From NCBI RefSeq assembly GCF_014652395.1, contig NZ_BMYS01000016.1:21702-85701 (forward strand): 64,000 bases of DNA, written 5' to 3'. The notes below the pieces were generated by a model that worked only from the letters and a program-made list of their open reading frames with translations, had not been told where the DNA came from and searched no databases. The position numbers and the translations under genes are program-made. Origin of the DNA: Advenella faeciporci. GTDB lineage: Bacteria; Pseudomonadota; Gammaproteobacteria; Burkholderiales; Burkholderiaceae_B. Numbering within the stretch: the first letter of the stretch is position 1; each line of letters starts with the position of its first letter. Below, piece by piece: positions 27,315-36,740 of this stretch.

Positions 27315-28931
27315 TTATTTGCGGCGGGTGAAATCATGCTTTCTGAAGCCACAGGCCAGCAGTACACCAAAATAAACAAGACCGCATCCAATCAGAACCA
27401 GTAAAAGTGTAACAAGTCTTGAAACGGGAAATATAAAAGCAGACTCGCCAATAATACCAGAAATAAAGCCTCCAATAGTATGGATAAGCGTATTTGGACT
27501 GGCTTCCGTCCAATTGATATATTGCTGGATGAACAAGAGCCAGCCTGTCATGCATAACAAGGCAGGTGCCAGGCGAATGAAAAATGCAGGCCACTTGCCT
27601 TGGGGGATGTAGATTTTTTTTCTGCGCAGGCCAATGTAAAGGCAAAGGGCATTAAGGGTTGCGCCCAGGCCTATGGACAGGGCAAGCCCTGCATGGTCCA
27701 GTAACGGTACAAAAATAACGTTTAACAGTTGGGTGCTGATTAAGACAAATATGGCAATTTTGACCGGCGTGCGTATATCCTGTTTGGCATAAAAGCCCGG
27801 CGCCAGAATCTTGACGCTTAGTATGCCAATCAGCCCAACCGCATAGGCCATGACTGCGCTACGGGTAAAGAATACATCGTCACTGCCGAAGGCGCCATAA
27901 TTGAACAGGGTGGCTACCAGGCCATCAGCCAGGAAGGCCATGCCCAATGCGGCAGGCATGCCAAGCATGAAAACCAGTTTTAAACCCCAATCCATAAGCT
28001 GGCTGTAAGCCTGGGCATCTTCTTTGGCATGGGCGGCAGACAGGCTGGGCAGTAACACTGTACCCAAGGCAACGCCCAGCAGGGCGGTGGGGAACTCCAT
28101 TAAGCGGTCGGCAAATGAAAGCCATGTGACGCTGCCTGCTGCCAGCCAGGTGGCAATGTTGGTATTGATGAGGATGGATATTTGCGCCACCGAAACCCCC
28201 AGGGTTGCCGGGCCCATTTGTTTGACAATGCGCCGAACGACCGGGTCTTGCCAGGCCTGGCCAACTTTAAGGGACAGGCGTGGCACCAGCCCCAGTTTGG
28301 CCAGGGCCAGCCACTGTATGGTGAGCTGGGCAATGCCGCCCGCCATGACGCCCGCCGCAAGCGCATAAATAGGGGTGGAAAAATAGCCGGTTAAAAAAAG
28401 GCAGGCCAGTATCATCGCGATATTCAGCAGTACGGGCGTAAAAGCCGGGATGGCAAATTTGCGCCAGGTATTCAGTACGCCCGAAGCAAAGGCCACCAGT
28501 GACATGCACAAAATATAGGGGAACATGACACGGGTCATCCAGGTGGCCGCCTCAAAAGCCGTCTGGTTTTCCGGGCGTGTCATGCCCGAGGCCATTATTG
28601 TGACAATCCAAGGGGTGGCAATAATGCCCAATAAGGTAACCAGCATCAGGGCTACCGTCAGAAGTGAGGCAACATGATCAAGCAGGGTTTTTACTTTTTC
28701 TTCCGGGTGCTTGTTGCGGGCCTCACCAAGGATAGGGACAAAAGCCTGGGCAAAAGCACCTTCGGCAAACAGGCGACGCAGCAGGTTGGGAATGCGGAAA
28801 GCAACCCAGAACGCGTCGGTCAGGGGGCTTGCTCCAAATGTTCTTGCTATCAGGATATCTCTGGCCAGCCCGGTGATTCGGGATAAAAGAGTAAGGCCAC
28901 TGATGGTTGCGGCAGAACGGAGTAAGCTCAT
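27315..28931 (-). CDS. murJ: Lipid II flippase MurJ
   Basis: A 538-residue polytopic membrane protein (about 13-14 helices) of the MOP superfamily that flips lipid II across the inner membrane. The first helix region ATISGLTLLSRITGLARDIL and FGASPLTDAFWVAFRIPNLLRRLFAEGAF (residues about 33-61) are the MurJ signature containing essential arginines. It is slightly longer than E. coli MurJ (511), with an extended C-terminal region ending in basic FRKHDFTRRK. Confidence 0.96.
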   Translation of the reverse strand: MSLLRSAATISGLTLLSRITGLARDILIARTFGASPLTDAFWVAFRIPNLLRRLFAEGAFAQAFVPILGEARNKHPEEKVKTLLDHVASLLTVALMLVTLLGIIATPWIVTIMASGMTRPENQTAFEAATWMTRVMFPYILCMSLVAFASGVLNTWRKFAIPAFTPVLLNIAMILACLFLTGYFSTPIYALAAGVMAGGIAQLTIQWLALAKLGLVPRLSLKVGQAWQDPVVRRIVKQMGPATLGVSVAQISILINTNIATWLAAGSVTWLSFADRLMEFPTALLGVALGTVLLPSLSAAHAKEDAQAYSQLMDWGLKLVFMLGMPAALGMAFLADGLVATLFNYGAFGSDDVFFTRSAVMAYAVGLIGILSVKILAPGFYAKQDIRTPVKIAIFVLISTQLLNVIFVPLLDHAGLALSIGLGATLNALCLYIGLRRKKIYIPQGKWPAFFIRLAPALLCMTGWLLFIQQYINWTEASPNTLIHTIGGFISGIIGESAFIFPVSRLVTLLLVLIGCGLVYFGVLLACGFRKHDFTRRK

Positions 28932-28951
28932 GATGAAATAAAATGAAAAGT

Positions 28952-29003
28952 TAAAAAATTAGCGCCCGTAAAGCCTATGGTCAGACATTGTGCCGGGCGC
29001 TAA
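28952..29003 (-). terminator. Terminator of the SDR gene
   Basis: Arms TTAGCGCCCG (28959-28968) and CGGGCGCTAA (28994-29003) with a 25-base loop. On the minus strand they are followed by a T-run (complement of 28953-28958), between the SDR stop and murJ. Confidence 0.75.
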
Positions 29004-29023
29004 TTGTGCTGGATTGAAAATGA

Positions 29024-29782
29024 TTATTTTGGCTGCAGGCGAATAGCCCCGTCAAGGCGAATGGTTTCACCGTTAATCATTTCATTGGTAATAATGCTGT
29101 ACACCAGTTTGGCGTAGTCTTCAGGGGTACCAAGGCGCGACGGAAACGGGATGTTCGCAGCCAGGGAATCCTGGACTTCCTGTGGCATGCCAAACATCAT
29201 GGGTGTGCCGAAAATGCCAGGGGCAATGGTGTTGCAACGAATGCCAGAGCGGGCCAGATCGCGGGCGATAGGCAGGGTCATACCCACCACACCGCCTTTA
29301 GAGGCGGAGTACGCTGCCTGGCCAATTTGGCCTTCGTAGGCGGCGACCGATGCCGTGTTAATAATGACACCCCGTTCGCCAGTGGCTTCGGGGGTGTTTT
29401 GTTCCATGGCAGCGGCAGCCAGACGCAGCATATTGAATGAGCCAATCAGGTTGATGGAGATGACTTTCTGGAACAATTCAAGAGAATGGGCGCCTTGTTT
29501 GCCGACGGTGCGGGCAGCCGGTGCAATGCCAGCGCAATTGACCAGGCCAAACAACGGGCCCAGCTCGGTAGCCGCCGCAATAACTGCCTGGGCATCGGTT
29601 TCGCTGGTGACATCGCAATGAACATATTTTTGATTCAGTTCTGTTGCGATTTGCTGGCCTGCTTCGTCTTGCAGGTCAGCAATGACAACCCTGGCGCCAT
29701 TTTTAACCAGCATTCTGGCAGTACCGGCACCCAGCCCAGAGGCTCCGCCAGTAACAACGAAAACTTTTCCTTGAATATCCAT
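29024..29782 (-). CDS. Short-chain dehydrogenase, 3-hydroxyacyl-CoA dehydrogenase (HSD17B10) type
   Basis: A 252-residue classical SDR. The NAD-binding TGGASGLGAGTAR lies at about 12-24, NCAGIAPA at about 84-91, and the catalytic YxxxK is in AAYSASKGGVVG (about 158-169). The overall pattern, with a missing lid and RCNTIAPGIFGTPM, resembles type II 3-hydroxyacyl-CoA dehydrogenases, which oxidise 3-hydroxyacyl-CoA in fatty or branched-chain acid breakdown. Substrate choice is inferred. It lies 16 bases downstream of adk on the same strand. Confidence 0.88.
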   Translation of the reverse strand: MDIQGKVFVVTGGASGLGAGTARMLVKNGARVVIADLQDEAGQQIATELNQKYVHCDVTSETDAQAVIAAATELGPLFGLVNCAGIAPAARTVGKQGAHSLELFQKVISINLIGSFNMLRLAAAAMEQNTPEATGERGVIINTASVAAYEGQIGQAAYSASKGGVVGMTLPIARDLARSGIRCNTIAPGIFGTPMMFGMPQEVQDSLAANIPFPSRLGTPEDYAKLVYSIITNEMINGETIRLDGAIRLQPK

Positions 29783-29798
29783 GTCTTCTCCTGATTGG

Positions 29799-30455
29799 TT
29801 ATTTGGATAATGCTTCTTGTATGCGTTTTGTGATTTCTTCTACTTTACCCAAGCCGGATACTTTGACGTATTTAGGCGCTTTTGGGTCATTCTGGGCAGA
29901 CCAGTCTGAATAGTAGTCAACCAGGGGACGCGTTTGGTTCCGGTAGACTTCGAGACGTTTTTTAACTGTTTCTTCCTGGTCGTCATCGCGCTGCACCAGA
30001 GGTTCGCCGGTGATGTCGTCTTTTCCTTCCACTTTGGGAGGATTGAATTTGGTGTGGTATGAACGGCCACTGGCAGGGTGAATGCGGCGGCCACTCATGC
30101 GCTCGATGATGTCTTCTTCGGGAACATCAATTTCAATCACGTAGTCCAGGCTGATATTGGCTGATTTCAGGGCATCGGCCTGGGGAATGGTGCGGGGAAA
30201 TCCATCGAACAGATAGCCGTTCTCACAGTCTTGAGACTGAAGGCGGTCTTTAACAAGCCGGATGATGATGTCATCGGAAACCAGTCCGCCATTATCCATG
30301 ATTTGTTTGGCTTCCAGGCCAACGGGAGTTTGGGCCTTGACCGCGGCACGCAACATGTCACCGGTGGAAATTTGGGGAATGGAATATTCCTGGGTGATAA
30401 AGCTGGCTTGAGTGCCTTTGCCGGCACCAGGTGGCCCTAACAGTATTAAACGCAT
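29799..30455 (-). CDS. adk: Adenylate kinase
   Basis: A 218-residue long-type adenylate kinase that interconverts ATP, ADP and AMP. The P-loop [10 protein letters not shown] lies at about 7-16, the AMP-binding [14 protein letters not shown] at about 82-95, and the LID runs from about 122 to 160 ([20 protein letters not shown]). The LID has no zinc-binding cysteines. It is part of the minus run lpxK, Trm112-like, kdsB, adk, SDR. Confidence 0.97.
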   Translation of the reverse strand: MRLILLGPPGAGKGTQASFITQEYSIPQISTGDMLRAAVKAQTPVGLEAKQIMDNGGLVSDDIIIRLVKDRLQSQDCENGYLFDGFPRTIPQADALKSANISLDYVIEIDVPEEDIIERMSGRRIHPASGRSYHTKFNPPKVEGKDDITGEPLVQRDDDQEETVKKRLEVYRNQTRPLVDYYSDWSAQNDPKAPKYVKVSGLGKVEEITKRIQEALSK

Positions 30456-30527
30456 GAATCCCTCCTGGGTAAAAATATATTAGTTTATAAATAAATGAGT
30501 GTATTTTATATGATGCATTGCAAAAAG

Positions 30528-31292
30528 TTACCGGTTTTCCAGGAAATTTCTAACTCTTTCCAGATCTTCCGGGGTGTCCACACCGGCTAAAGGGGCCTGA
30601 CGGGTTTGCAGTACGTAAATTTTGTGTCCATGCTCAAGCGCTCTTAGCTGTTCGAGCGCTTCGGTTGTTTCAAGTGCGCCTTGCGCAAGCAATGGAAATT
30701 GCTTCAGAAAAAACGAACGGTAGGCATACATGCCAATATGGTGCAGCGCAGAAAAAGACGGGGGCAACCGGGAACGGTCCTGGTTGAAGGCATCACGTGC
30801 CCAGGGAATGGGCGCCCTTGAAAAGTAGATGGCAAAACCTTGGGTGTCCCGCACTACCTTGACTACATTCGGATTGAAGAATTGTTCGCTGCTGCTGATG
30901 GAATAAGCGCAGGTGGCAATGGATGCTTCAGGGTGGCTGGCCAGTGCATGGGCCGTCTGATTGATCAGTTCCGGATCAATCAGGGGTTCGTCGCCCTGCA
31001 CATTGACAACAATCTGTGCGTTGTCAAAGCCCAGTTTGTTGGCCACTTCTGCCAGCCGGTCAGTGCCGGAAGGGTGATCTTCCCGGGTAAGCAGGGTTTC
31101 AAAACCATGTTGAAGGGCGCAATCTTCAATTTGCCGGTTATCGGTGGCGATAATGACCCTGCTGGCCTCGGAGGCCCGGGCACGTTCAGCGGTATGGATG
31201 ACCAGTGGTTTTCCGGCAATATCGGCAAGCATCTTGCCCGGCAGGCGGGTAGAGGCTGCGCGTGCAGGTATAACAGCAATAAAATCTGTCAT
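30528..31292 (-). CDS. kdsB: 3-deoxy-manno-octulosonate cytidylyltransferase
   Basis: A 254-residue CMP-KDO synthetase that activates KDO for attachment to lipid A. The CTP-binding start [19 protein letters not shown] (about 4-22), [14 protein letters not shown] (about 97-110) and [15 protein letters not shown] are the expected motifs. The ATG overlaps the stop of the upstream Trm112-like gene (ATGA). With lpxK it forms a lipopolysaccharide-core gene set. Confidence 0.97.
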   Translation of the reverse strand: MTDFIAVIPARAASTRLPGKMLADIAGKPLVIHTAERARASEASRVIIATDNRQIEDCALQHGFETLLTREDHPSGTDRLAEVANKLGFDNAQIVVNVQGDEPLIDPELINQTAHALASHPEASIATCAYSISSSEQFFNPNVVKVVRDTQGFAIYFSRAPIPWARDAFNQDRSRLPPSFSALHHIGMYAYRSFFLKQFPLLAQGALETTEALEQLRALEHGHKIYVLQTRQAPLAGVDTPEDLERVRNFLENR

Positions 31293-31477
31293 TTTGACGC
31301 AGGCTGGCCTGATTCTGAAAGGGAGCGGGCTTCGCCAGGCAGCATAATGGGGATGCCATCACGAATAGGGTAAGCTTTTTTATCGTTTTCGCAGATGAGT
31401 TCCTGCGCTCTGGAGTCGTGTTTCAAGGGCCCTTTACAAACGGGGCAAACGAGTTTATCTAATGGAGATGTTTTCAT
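31289..31477 (-). CDS. Trm112-like small zinc-ribbon protein (YcaR type)
   Basis: A 62-residue protein with an N-terminal [13 protein letters not shown]xxC and the conserved [25 protein letters not shown]. It lies between lpxK and kdsB, as in many proteobacteria. Only three cysteines are present, so a full four-Cys zinc site is not formed. The function in this context is unknown; eukaryotic Trm112 activates methyltransferases. Confidence 0.9.
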   Translation of the reverse strand: MKTSPLDKLVCPVCKGPLKHDSRAQELICENDKKAYPIRDGIPIMLPGEARSLSESGQPASK

Positions 31478-31497
31478 TTTATTGCTTGAATTATTGG

Positions 31498-32556
31498 TTA
31501 ATTCGAAGAGTATAACGGCAACTGACGGATTTTTTCTTCAATTAGATCAAAAAAATGTGCATTCGAAAAGTGCGGTTCAACGTTCACGGACCATAACCGC
31601 TCTTCTGAAAGCGTATTGCATTTGCTGGCGTCCTTGCTGGTCATCAGGATGATGTCTGCGTTGATAGCCTTGAAATCACTGGCTGTATAGGCGTAATGAT
31701 CGGGAAAAGGGATGGTTTGCGAAATCGTGAGCTGAAGCTGTGCCAGAGTGGCAAAAAAACGATCGGGCTGGCCGATGCCGGCAATGGCGGTCATGCGTTG
31801 GTTTTTATGTTCGTTAATGAATTGCCGGGGGGTAATGACTTTGCCGGTTGCAAGATGTGTAAAGGATACGGGTTCCAGTGTCATGGCAATTTCATGGTCG
31901 AATTCAGCCTGAAAACGGTTTAGTGGCGTGGATTTGAGGTTCGTAATAATAAAATCAACCTGCTTCAGTCGGGAGGCAGGTTCACGCAGGGGGCCTGCAG
32001 GCAACAACTTGCCATTACCGGTACGACGGTTGTCTTGAACAACGATTTCGATATCCCGTTGAAGTTTCAGGTGCTGGAGTCCGTCATCTGAAATAATGAT
32101 GTCGGTTGCAGGCCAGGTGGCCAGTAGCTTCTCAACGGCCTGTTGCCTGCCTGGGTGGACGCTAATGGGGGCATGCCTTGCTATCAGGCTGGGCTCATCG
32201 CCAATCTGGCTGGCGCTGGCATTGGTCCCAAAAGCCGTGCGGGCTTCGGGACCAATATCCACCCCATAGCCACGGCTAATGACTCCGGGTGTAAAGCCTT
32301 TTTTTCTTAAAGCCTGTACCAAAGCAATCACAAGCGGGGTTTTTCCGGTGCCGCCAACATAAATATTGCCTACAATGATGACTGGACAGGGGGCACGGTA
32401 AGCGGTTTTCAGTTTTTTACGGTACAGGTACGATTTTATTGCAACCAACAAATAGACCAGCCAGGAAAAAGGGGTAAGCAGGCTGGATAGCAGTCCCCCT
32501 TGGTGCCATTGTTTTTGCAAGTATTGGGTAAATGCACGGGTGCGGGATTTTTTCAT
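31498..32556 (-). CDS. lpxK: Tetraacyldisaccharide 4'-kinase
   Basis: A 352-residue membrane-associated lipid A kinase. An N-terminal hydrophobic segment (about 21-42, [20 protein letters not shown]) is followed by the Walker [19 protein letters not shown] (about 60-77), VISRGYGV, and [16 protein letters not shown], which carries the catalytic residues. It phosphorylates the 4' position of the lipid A precursor. The exbB/exbD genes often found upstream in relatives are absent; the gene is divergent from xseA across a 381-base gap. Confidence 0.95.
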   Translation of the reverse strand: MKKSRTRAFTQYLQKQWHQGGLLSSLLTPFSWLVYLLVAIKSYLYRKKLKTAYRAPCPVIIVGNIYVGGTGKTPLVIALVQALRKKGFTPGVISRGYGVDIGPEARTAFGTNASASQIGDEPSLIARHAPISVHPGRQQAVEKLLATWPATDIIISDDGLQHLKLQRDIEIVVQDNRRTGNGKLLPAGPLREPASRLKQVDFIITNLKSTPLNRFQAEFDHEIAMTLEPVSFTHLATGKVITPRQFINEHKNQRMTAIAGIGQPDRFFATLAQLQLTISQTIPFPDHYAYTASDFKAINADIILMTSKDASKCNTLSEERLWSVNVEPHFSNAHFFDLIEEKIRQLPLYSSN

Positions 32557-32937
32557 GGCTGGGCTGCCTGACTGGGGTTGGTTTGCATAAAGGTGTTAAA
32601 CAGGGTACTGGAAAAAAAACGGTGGCAGACCAACGTTGTTTTCAGGAAAATGTGACAGTTTATAATTCATTTTTTATGAAGGCAATTGTAACTACCCACA
32701 AATTCTGTGGATAATTCTGTTGATAACATAAGGAAGGTCGTGTTTATACGTGTTGTACGTGGCTTTGCTTAATCATTGTGCAATTTAATTGAAATATTTA
32801 AAATCTTTTAATATCAATAACTTATCTTTTTTTCATGATGTTTTGCTTTACATATCGGTGCTAAAAGGCAGAGTAATGGGCTAAGTTATTGATTTTCAAA
32901 TTTTGTGGAAAGATTTCATCTGAACCACGCGAGAAAT
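32557..32937. other. Divergent non-coding gap between lpxK and xseA, AT-rich, with two DnaA-box-like sites
   Basis: No supported gene. It holds the promoters of both flanking genes, a perfect minus-strand DnaA box (TTATCCACA, complement of 32706-32714), a second one-mismatch copy (TTATCAACA, complement of 32718-32726), and an AT-rich stretch from about 32780 to 32850. Confidence 0.6.
32706..32726 (-). promoter_or_regulatory. Pair of DnaA-box-like sequences
   Basis: TGTGGATAA (32706-32714) and TGTTGATAA (32718-32726) stand in the same orientation, 12 bases apart. The first is the exact complement of the consensus TTATCCACA. No replication genes lie near, so titration of DnaA or control of a flanking gene is more likely than an origin. 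Confidence 0.45.
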
Positions 32938-34296
32938 ATGAGTTTTTCTGAAAATTTAATAAAATCCGTCTCTGAAATACTGAGTGTTTCCCAATTGAAT
33001 CGCATGGTTGGCATGCTTTTTGAACGGGAATTGTCTTTGATGTGGATCCGGGGTGAGATCTCCAATTTTGTACAGGCAGCCTCCGGGCATTGGTACTTTA
33101 CGTTGAAAGATGAGCGGGCAGCTGTTAAAGGCGTCATGTTCCGGGGCAAGGCTGCCTCAACCGGTTTTGTGCCTCGCGGCGGAGACAAGGTCGAGGTGCG
33201 GGCAAGGGTTTCTTTATACGAACCACGCGGAGATTTTCAGCTTCAGGTGGATATGATGCGAAGGGCAGGTCAGGGTGATTTGCACGAAGCTTTTTTGCGC
33301 ATCAAGCAAAAGCTGGAGTCAGAAGGCTTATTTGATCCGGCCCGCAAGAAAACCATTCCCCTGTTTCCCAAAGCGATCGGAGTAGTCACTTCACTGACTG
33401 CCGCGGCCTTGCAGGACGTGTTAACGGCATTGGCTCGCAGGGCCCCTTACGTGCCGGTTATTATTTACCCCAGCCTTGTTCAGGGGCAGGAAGCGGTGGC
33501 CTCTTTGATGGCCGCGCTTGAACAGGCAGGGCAGCGCCAGGAGGTAGACGTGCTTTTGCTGGTTCGCGGTGGGGGCAGTATAGAAGATTTATGGAGCTTC
33601 AATGATGAACAGTTGGCGCGCCTTATTGCCAGGTGCAGTATTCCCGTCATTAGCGGTGTAGGTCACGAAACCGATTTCACTATTGCTGATTTTGTGGCTG
33701 ATTTGCGTGCGCCAACGCCCACAGCAGCGGCAGAGTTGGCCTGCGTTTCAGGGCAAGACCTGTCAAGGCGCATTAATCATGCTGTCAATGTACTTAACCG
33801 GATACAGCAGCGTCAGCTTGAAATGGCTGGCATGCGGCTTGACAGGGCGGCTTCCCGGCTGGTTTCTCCGGCACAGCTGTTGCTGCGATACGGGCAAAAA
33901 AACAGTTATCTGTTGCAGTCACTTGAAAAGTCCTTTCGCAGGAAAAAAGACGCCTTGCAAACCCGTGTCACATTACTGAACAATGCTTTGCAATACAATA
34001 AGCCTGATATTGCCAAAGAAAGAGTCAGGGTTAAGCAATATACAAGCCGACTCCACCAGCTTTGGTCGTTTCAGATGAGTAAACGGGTTGCCGCCCTGGA
34101 AAAGCTGGACAGCAATTTACGCAACATGAACCCGCGTGCTATTTTGGGGCGCGGTTTCTCGATTACCTATGATGAATTTGGTAATATAGTGAGAGATCCT
34201 GCCAAACTTGGCGCTAACCAGAAGTTGCGCCTGGAATTGGAAAAAGGTATTCAAAATGTTGTGGTCATTAAAGACAATCCTCAGGAATTGCTTTAA
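32938..34296 (+). CDS. xseA: Exodeoxyribonuclease VII large subunit
   Basis: A 452-residue protein: an N-terminal OB-fold (about 15-115, with [20 protein letters not shown] and [19 protein letters not shown]), the catalytic domain with [14 protein letters not shown] (about 210-223) and [19 protein letters not shown] (about 235-253), and a long coiled coil before a short C-terminal domain containing ILGRGFSI. The ATG at 32938 has GAGA upstream; a GTG 33 bases earlier adds non-family residues. The small subunit (xseB) is not in the window. Confidence 0.95.
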   Translation: MSFSENLIKSVSEILSVSQLNRMVGMLFERELSLMWIRGEISNFVQAASGHWYFTLKDERAAVKGVMFRGKAASTGFVPRGGDKVEVRARVSLYEPRGDFQLQVDMMRRAGQGDLHEAFLRIKQKLESEGLFDPARKKTIPLFPKAIGVVTSLTAAALQDVLTALARRAPYVPVIIYPSLVQGQEAVASLMAALEQAGQRQEVDVLLLVRGGGSIEDLWSFNDEQLARLIARCSIPVISGVGHETDFTIADFVADLRAPTPTAAAELACVSGQDLSRRINHAVNVLNRIQQRQLEMAGMRLDRAASRLVSPAQLLLRYGQKNSYLLQSLEKSFRRKKDALQTRVTLLNNALQYNKPDIAKERVRVKQYTSRLHQLWSFQMSKRVAALEKLDSNLRNMNPRAILGRGFSITYDEFGNIVRDPAKLGANQKLRLELEKGIQNVVVIKDNPQELL

Positions 34297-34331
34297 GATC
34301 ATATGTTTTTTACAAAAAGGAAGGAAAAAAA

Positions 34332-34910
34332 ATGGCACATACGTTACCCGCTTTGCCGTATGCACTAGATGCACTGGCTCCACACATTTCCCAGGAAACA
34401 CTCGAGTTTCACTACGGCAAACACCATCAGACATACGTTACCAACCTGAATAATTTAATTGCTGGTACCGAGTTTGAAAACGCAAGCCTTGAAGAAATCA
34501 TCAAGAAATCTTCAGGTGGTGTATTTAACAATGCGGCACAAGTCTGGAATCACACCTTCTACTGGAACAGCTTGTCTCCCAACGGTGGTGGTGAGCCAAC
34601 AGGTGCATTGCTGGAAGCCATCAATGCAAAATGGGGCAGTGTTGCCGCATTTAAAGAAGCCTTCAACAAATCTGCCGCAGGCAACTTTGGTTCAGGCTGG
34701 ACATGGCTGGTTAAAAAAGAAGACGGCACACTGGATATCGTTAATACCAGTAACGCAGCAACTCCATTGACTGGTAACGATAAGCCCCTGCTTACCTGTG
34801 ACGTATGGGAGCATGCCTACTATATCGACTACCGCAACGCACGTCCTAAATATCTGGAAACATTCTGGAATATTGTGAACTGGGAATTCGCGGCAGCCAA
34901 CCTGGCCTAA
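34332..34910 (+). CDS. sodB: Superoxide dismutase [Fe]
   Basis: A 192-residue cytoplasmic Fe-type SOD. Metal ligands lie in YGKHHQTYV (about 25-33), VWNHTFYW (about 72-79) and [11 protein letters not shown] (about 157-167). [10 protein letters not shown] carries the Gln typical of the iron class rather than the C-terminal Gln of Mn enzymes. The ribosome site AAGGAAGG is strong. It is followed by two hairpins and a T-run. Confidence 0.97.
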   Translation: MAHTLPALPYALDALAPHISQETLEFHYGKHHQTYVTNLNNLIAGTEFENASLEEIIKKSSGGVFNNAAQVWNHTFYWNSLSPNGGGEPTGALLEAINAKWGSVAAFKEAFNKSAAGNFGSGWTWLVKKEDGTLDIVNTSNAATPLTGNDKPLLTCDVWEHAYYIDYRNARPKYLETFWNIVNWEFAAANLA

Positions 34911-34955
34911 ATCCCGCACAGCGATGAAAAACCGGCCATAAAGGCCGGTCAGGAG

Positions 34956-34994
34956 CCCCCGGCCATTGAAGTAACATAATGGCTGGGGGTTTTT
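34956..34994 (+). terminator. Terminator after sodB
   Basis: CCCCCGGCCAT (34956-34966) pairs with ATGGCTGGGGG (34979-34989, one G-T pair), then TTTTT. A smaller hairpin ACCGGCC/GGCCGGT (34931-34949) precedes it. Confidence 0.88.
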
Positions 34995-35002
34995 ATATAT
35001 AT

Positions 35003-35344
35003 TCAAAGACAGTCTTTGACCATTTGCGTGATTTGTGGGTCGGCGCCGGGTATGGCAAGGAGCCTGACCTTTGCCGTTAGCAGAACGCCGGTGTCTATAA
35101 TTGCCTGGGCGATATCGGCATCGGGGCCAGGAATCGTGACAAGATAAAAATCAGTGGTTTGTCTTTGGATTTTTGTGGCCGGGTACTGGGCTTTCCATGC
35201 GTTGTTAATGCAATGTGCTGCCTGGGCCGGTAATTTTCCGGAACTGTTGTTGATTTCAGTCGGTTTAAGGGGGTAAGGGTTGCTGGAGGAGGAGCAGGCA
35301 CTGATAAAAATGCCAGTCAATATAGCTGCATAAACCTTTTTCAT
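35003..35344 (-). CDS. Small lipoprotein of unknown function
   Basis: A 113-residue protein with a lipoprotein signal (MKKVYAAILTGIFISACSSS; lipobox ISAC, Cys at 17). The mature part has a Ser/Pro-rich linker, then a compact domain of about 70 residues with two cysteines (AAHCINNAW and the terminal KDCL) that could form a disulfide. Family not recognised. It is divergent from nothing; the neighbours sodB (convergent) and DUF192 (same strand) suggest an envelope role only by location. Confidence 0.75.
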   Translation of the reverse strand: MKKVYAAILTGIFISACSSSSNPYPLKPTEINNSSGKLPAQAAHCINNAWKAQYPATKIQRQTTDFYLVTIPGPDADIAQAIIDTGVLLTAKVRLLAIPGADPQITQMVKDCL

Positions 35345-35377
35345 GGGCGTCCTTAATGCTAGGCAAAAAACGGGGTA

Positions 35378-35857
35378 TTAATGGGGCAAGAACCGTATGA
35401 TATCCTGTTCCTTGACATTGTTGTCCCTGAACCAGTGCTGGTTCATTTCCAGCGCGTACTTTGCCGGGGCTGATGAGCAGTAAGTGTCATCGCGCAGTGG
35501 CAGCATCTCATGAAAGTTCAGGATTCTTCCCTGCTCATCCATAAAAGCAATGGCCAGCGGAATATAGGTGTTGCGCATCCAGAAGCACAGAGGCTGGCTT
35601 TCTTCGAAGACAAACAGCATGCCGTGATTGGTTGGCATTTGCCGGCGAAACATCAAGCCTTTCATGCGTGTTTCGTGTGTATCGGCGATTTCAGCGGTAA
35701 TGTTGATGTTATTGATGGAAAGGCTGCGTGTTTTCAGGGGTGCTGTGTTTTCAGCACGACTGGATGACATGCACAGCAGAAAAACGCATAGAGCGAGAAT
35801 GATGAAAAAAAAAGGCCCAATGGGACATTGCTGCCCCATTAACTTGATGCGTTGCAT
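35378..35857 (-). CDS. DUF192 family exported protein
   Basis: A 159-residue protein with an N-terminal hydrophobic export segment (about 13-32, GPFFFIILALCVFLLCMSSS, likely cleaved after SRA). The DUF192 domain follows: VEIADTHETRMKGLMFRRQM-like start, MLFVFEESQPLCFWMRNTYIPLAIAFMD in the middle, and YALEMNQHWF near the end. The domain's function is unknown. The gene lies between the small lipoprotein and the cold-shock gene, all on the minus strand. Confidence 0.85.
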   Translation of the reverse strand: MQRIKLMGQQCPIGPFFFIILALCVFLLCMSSSRAENTAPLKTRSLSINNINITAEIADTHETRMKGLMFRRQMPTNHGMLFVFEESQPLCFWMRNTYIPLAIAFMDEQGRILNFHEMLPLRDDTYCSSAPAKYALEMNQHWFRDNNVKEQDIIRFLPH

Positions 35858-35870
35858 TATGCTTGTCCAG

Positions 35871-36116
35871 TCAGGCTTCAGTAATACTTAATGCCTGTTT
35901 GCCTTTTGGACCCTGGGCAATTTCAAAGGAAACTTTTTGGCCTTCTTTAAGGGTTTTAAATCCATTCATTTGAATGGATGAAAAATGGGCAAAGAGATCT
36001 TCTCCACCGCCGTCTGGGGTAATGAACCCGAAACCTTTGGCATCATTGAACCACTTGACGGTTCCTGTTTGTTTTTGTCCGTCGACGTGAACGTTTGATT
36101 CGGTTGTTTCTGACAT
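35871..36116 (-). CDS. Cold-shock protein (CspA family)
   Basis: An 81-residue OB-fold RNA/DNA-binding protein with RNP1 KGFGFITP and RNP2 DLFAHFSSI. An N-terminal extension of about 14 residues ([16 protein letters not shown]) precedes [15 protein letters not shown]. The ATG at 36116 has AAAGG eight bases upstream. The 263 bases between it and clpS may hold a long 5' untranslated leader, which is usual for regulated csp genes. Confidence 0.95.
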   Translation of the reverse strand: MSETTESNVHVDGQKQTGTVKWFNDAKGFGFITPDGGGEDLFAHFSSIQMNGFKTLKEGQKVSFEIAQGPKGKQALSITEA

Positions 36117-36379
36117 ATGCACTGCCTTTGAATAAAAATGAAACATAATCGGATAAAGGTGTGTCCTAATAATAAAGGAATAACCTTATCCTTTGTACAC
36201 TAAAACCCAGGTTGGCGAACCATTTGCGCTAAAGTGTATCTAAATGATGCGTTTAAAGCACCGGCTCGTCAATAGTGGAAATTACCGATTAAGTCCGTTA
36301 TTTGTATATAAGTGAAATAACAGGCAGAATCATGCTTACAATGTAAATTTATTTGTACATGTTTTTTCAAGAGTGGATA

Positions 36380-36688
36380 ATGGGGCAACAATCTGGACTT
36401 GTGACCGAGAAGCAAAAGGCAAAACTCGCGCCACCACCTTTTTATCAGGTGTTATTGCTTAATGATGATTACACGCCAATGGATTTTGTCGTTGTGGTTT
36501 TACAAAAATTTTTTGCAAAATCTGAAGAAGATGCTACTTTGATCATGTTGAAAGTGCATCATGAAGGAAAAGCGGTTTGCGGTGTTTATCCCAAAGATGT
36601 TGCGGCAACCAAAGTGGCCATGGTGGCCCAGTATGCCCGTTCCAACCAGCACCCTTTGCAGTGCATAATGGAACCTCTCGAGACATAA
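36380..36688 (+). CDS. clpS: ATP-dependent Clp protease adaptor ClpS
   Basis: A 102-residue adaptor that delivers N-end-rule substrates to ClpAP. The core [20 protein letters not shown] (about 22-41) binds the N-degron; [17 protein letters not shown] and [10 protein letters not shown] follow. The ATG at 36380 gives the normal length. It lies 52 bases before clpA, the usual clpS-clpA pair. Confidence 0.95.
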   Translation: MGQQSGLVTEKQKAKLAPPPFYQVLLLNDDYTPMDFVVVVLQKFFAKSEEDATLIMLKVHHEGKAVCGVYPKDVAATKVAMVAQYARSNQHPLQCIMEPLET

Positions 36689-36740
36689 TGGGTCTACAGC
36701 AGGTAATGTTTGGCAGTTTAAGGAAGTATCGGAGGATGAT

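Noticed and set aside
32557..32937. Chromosomal origin of replication
   Set aside because: Only two DnaA boxes and no dnaA, dnaN, parAB or gidA nearby; two boxes are too few to call an origin.
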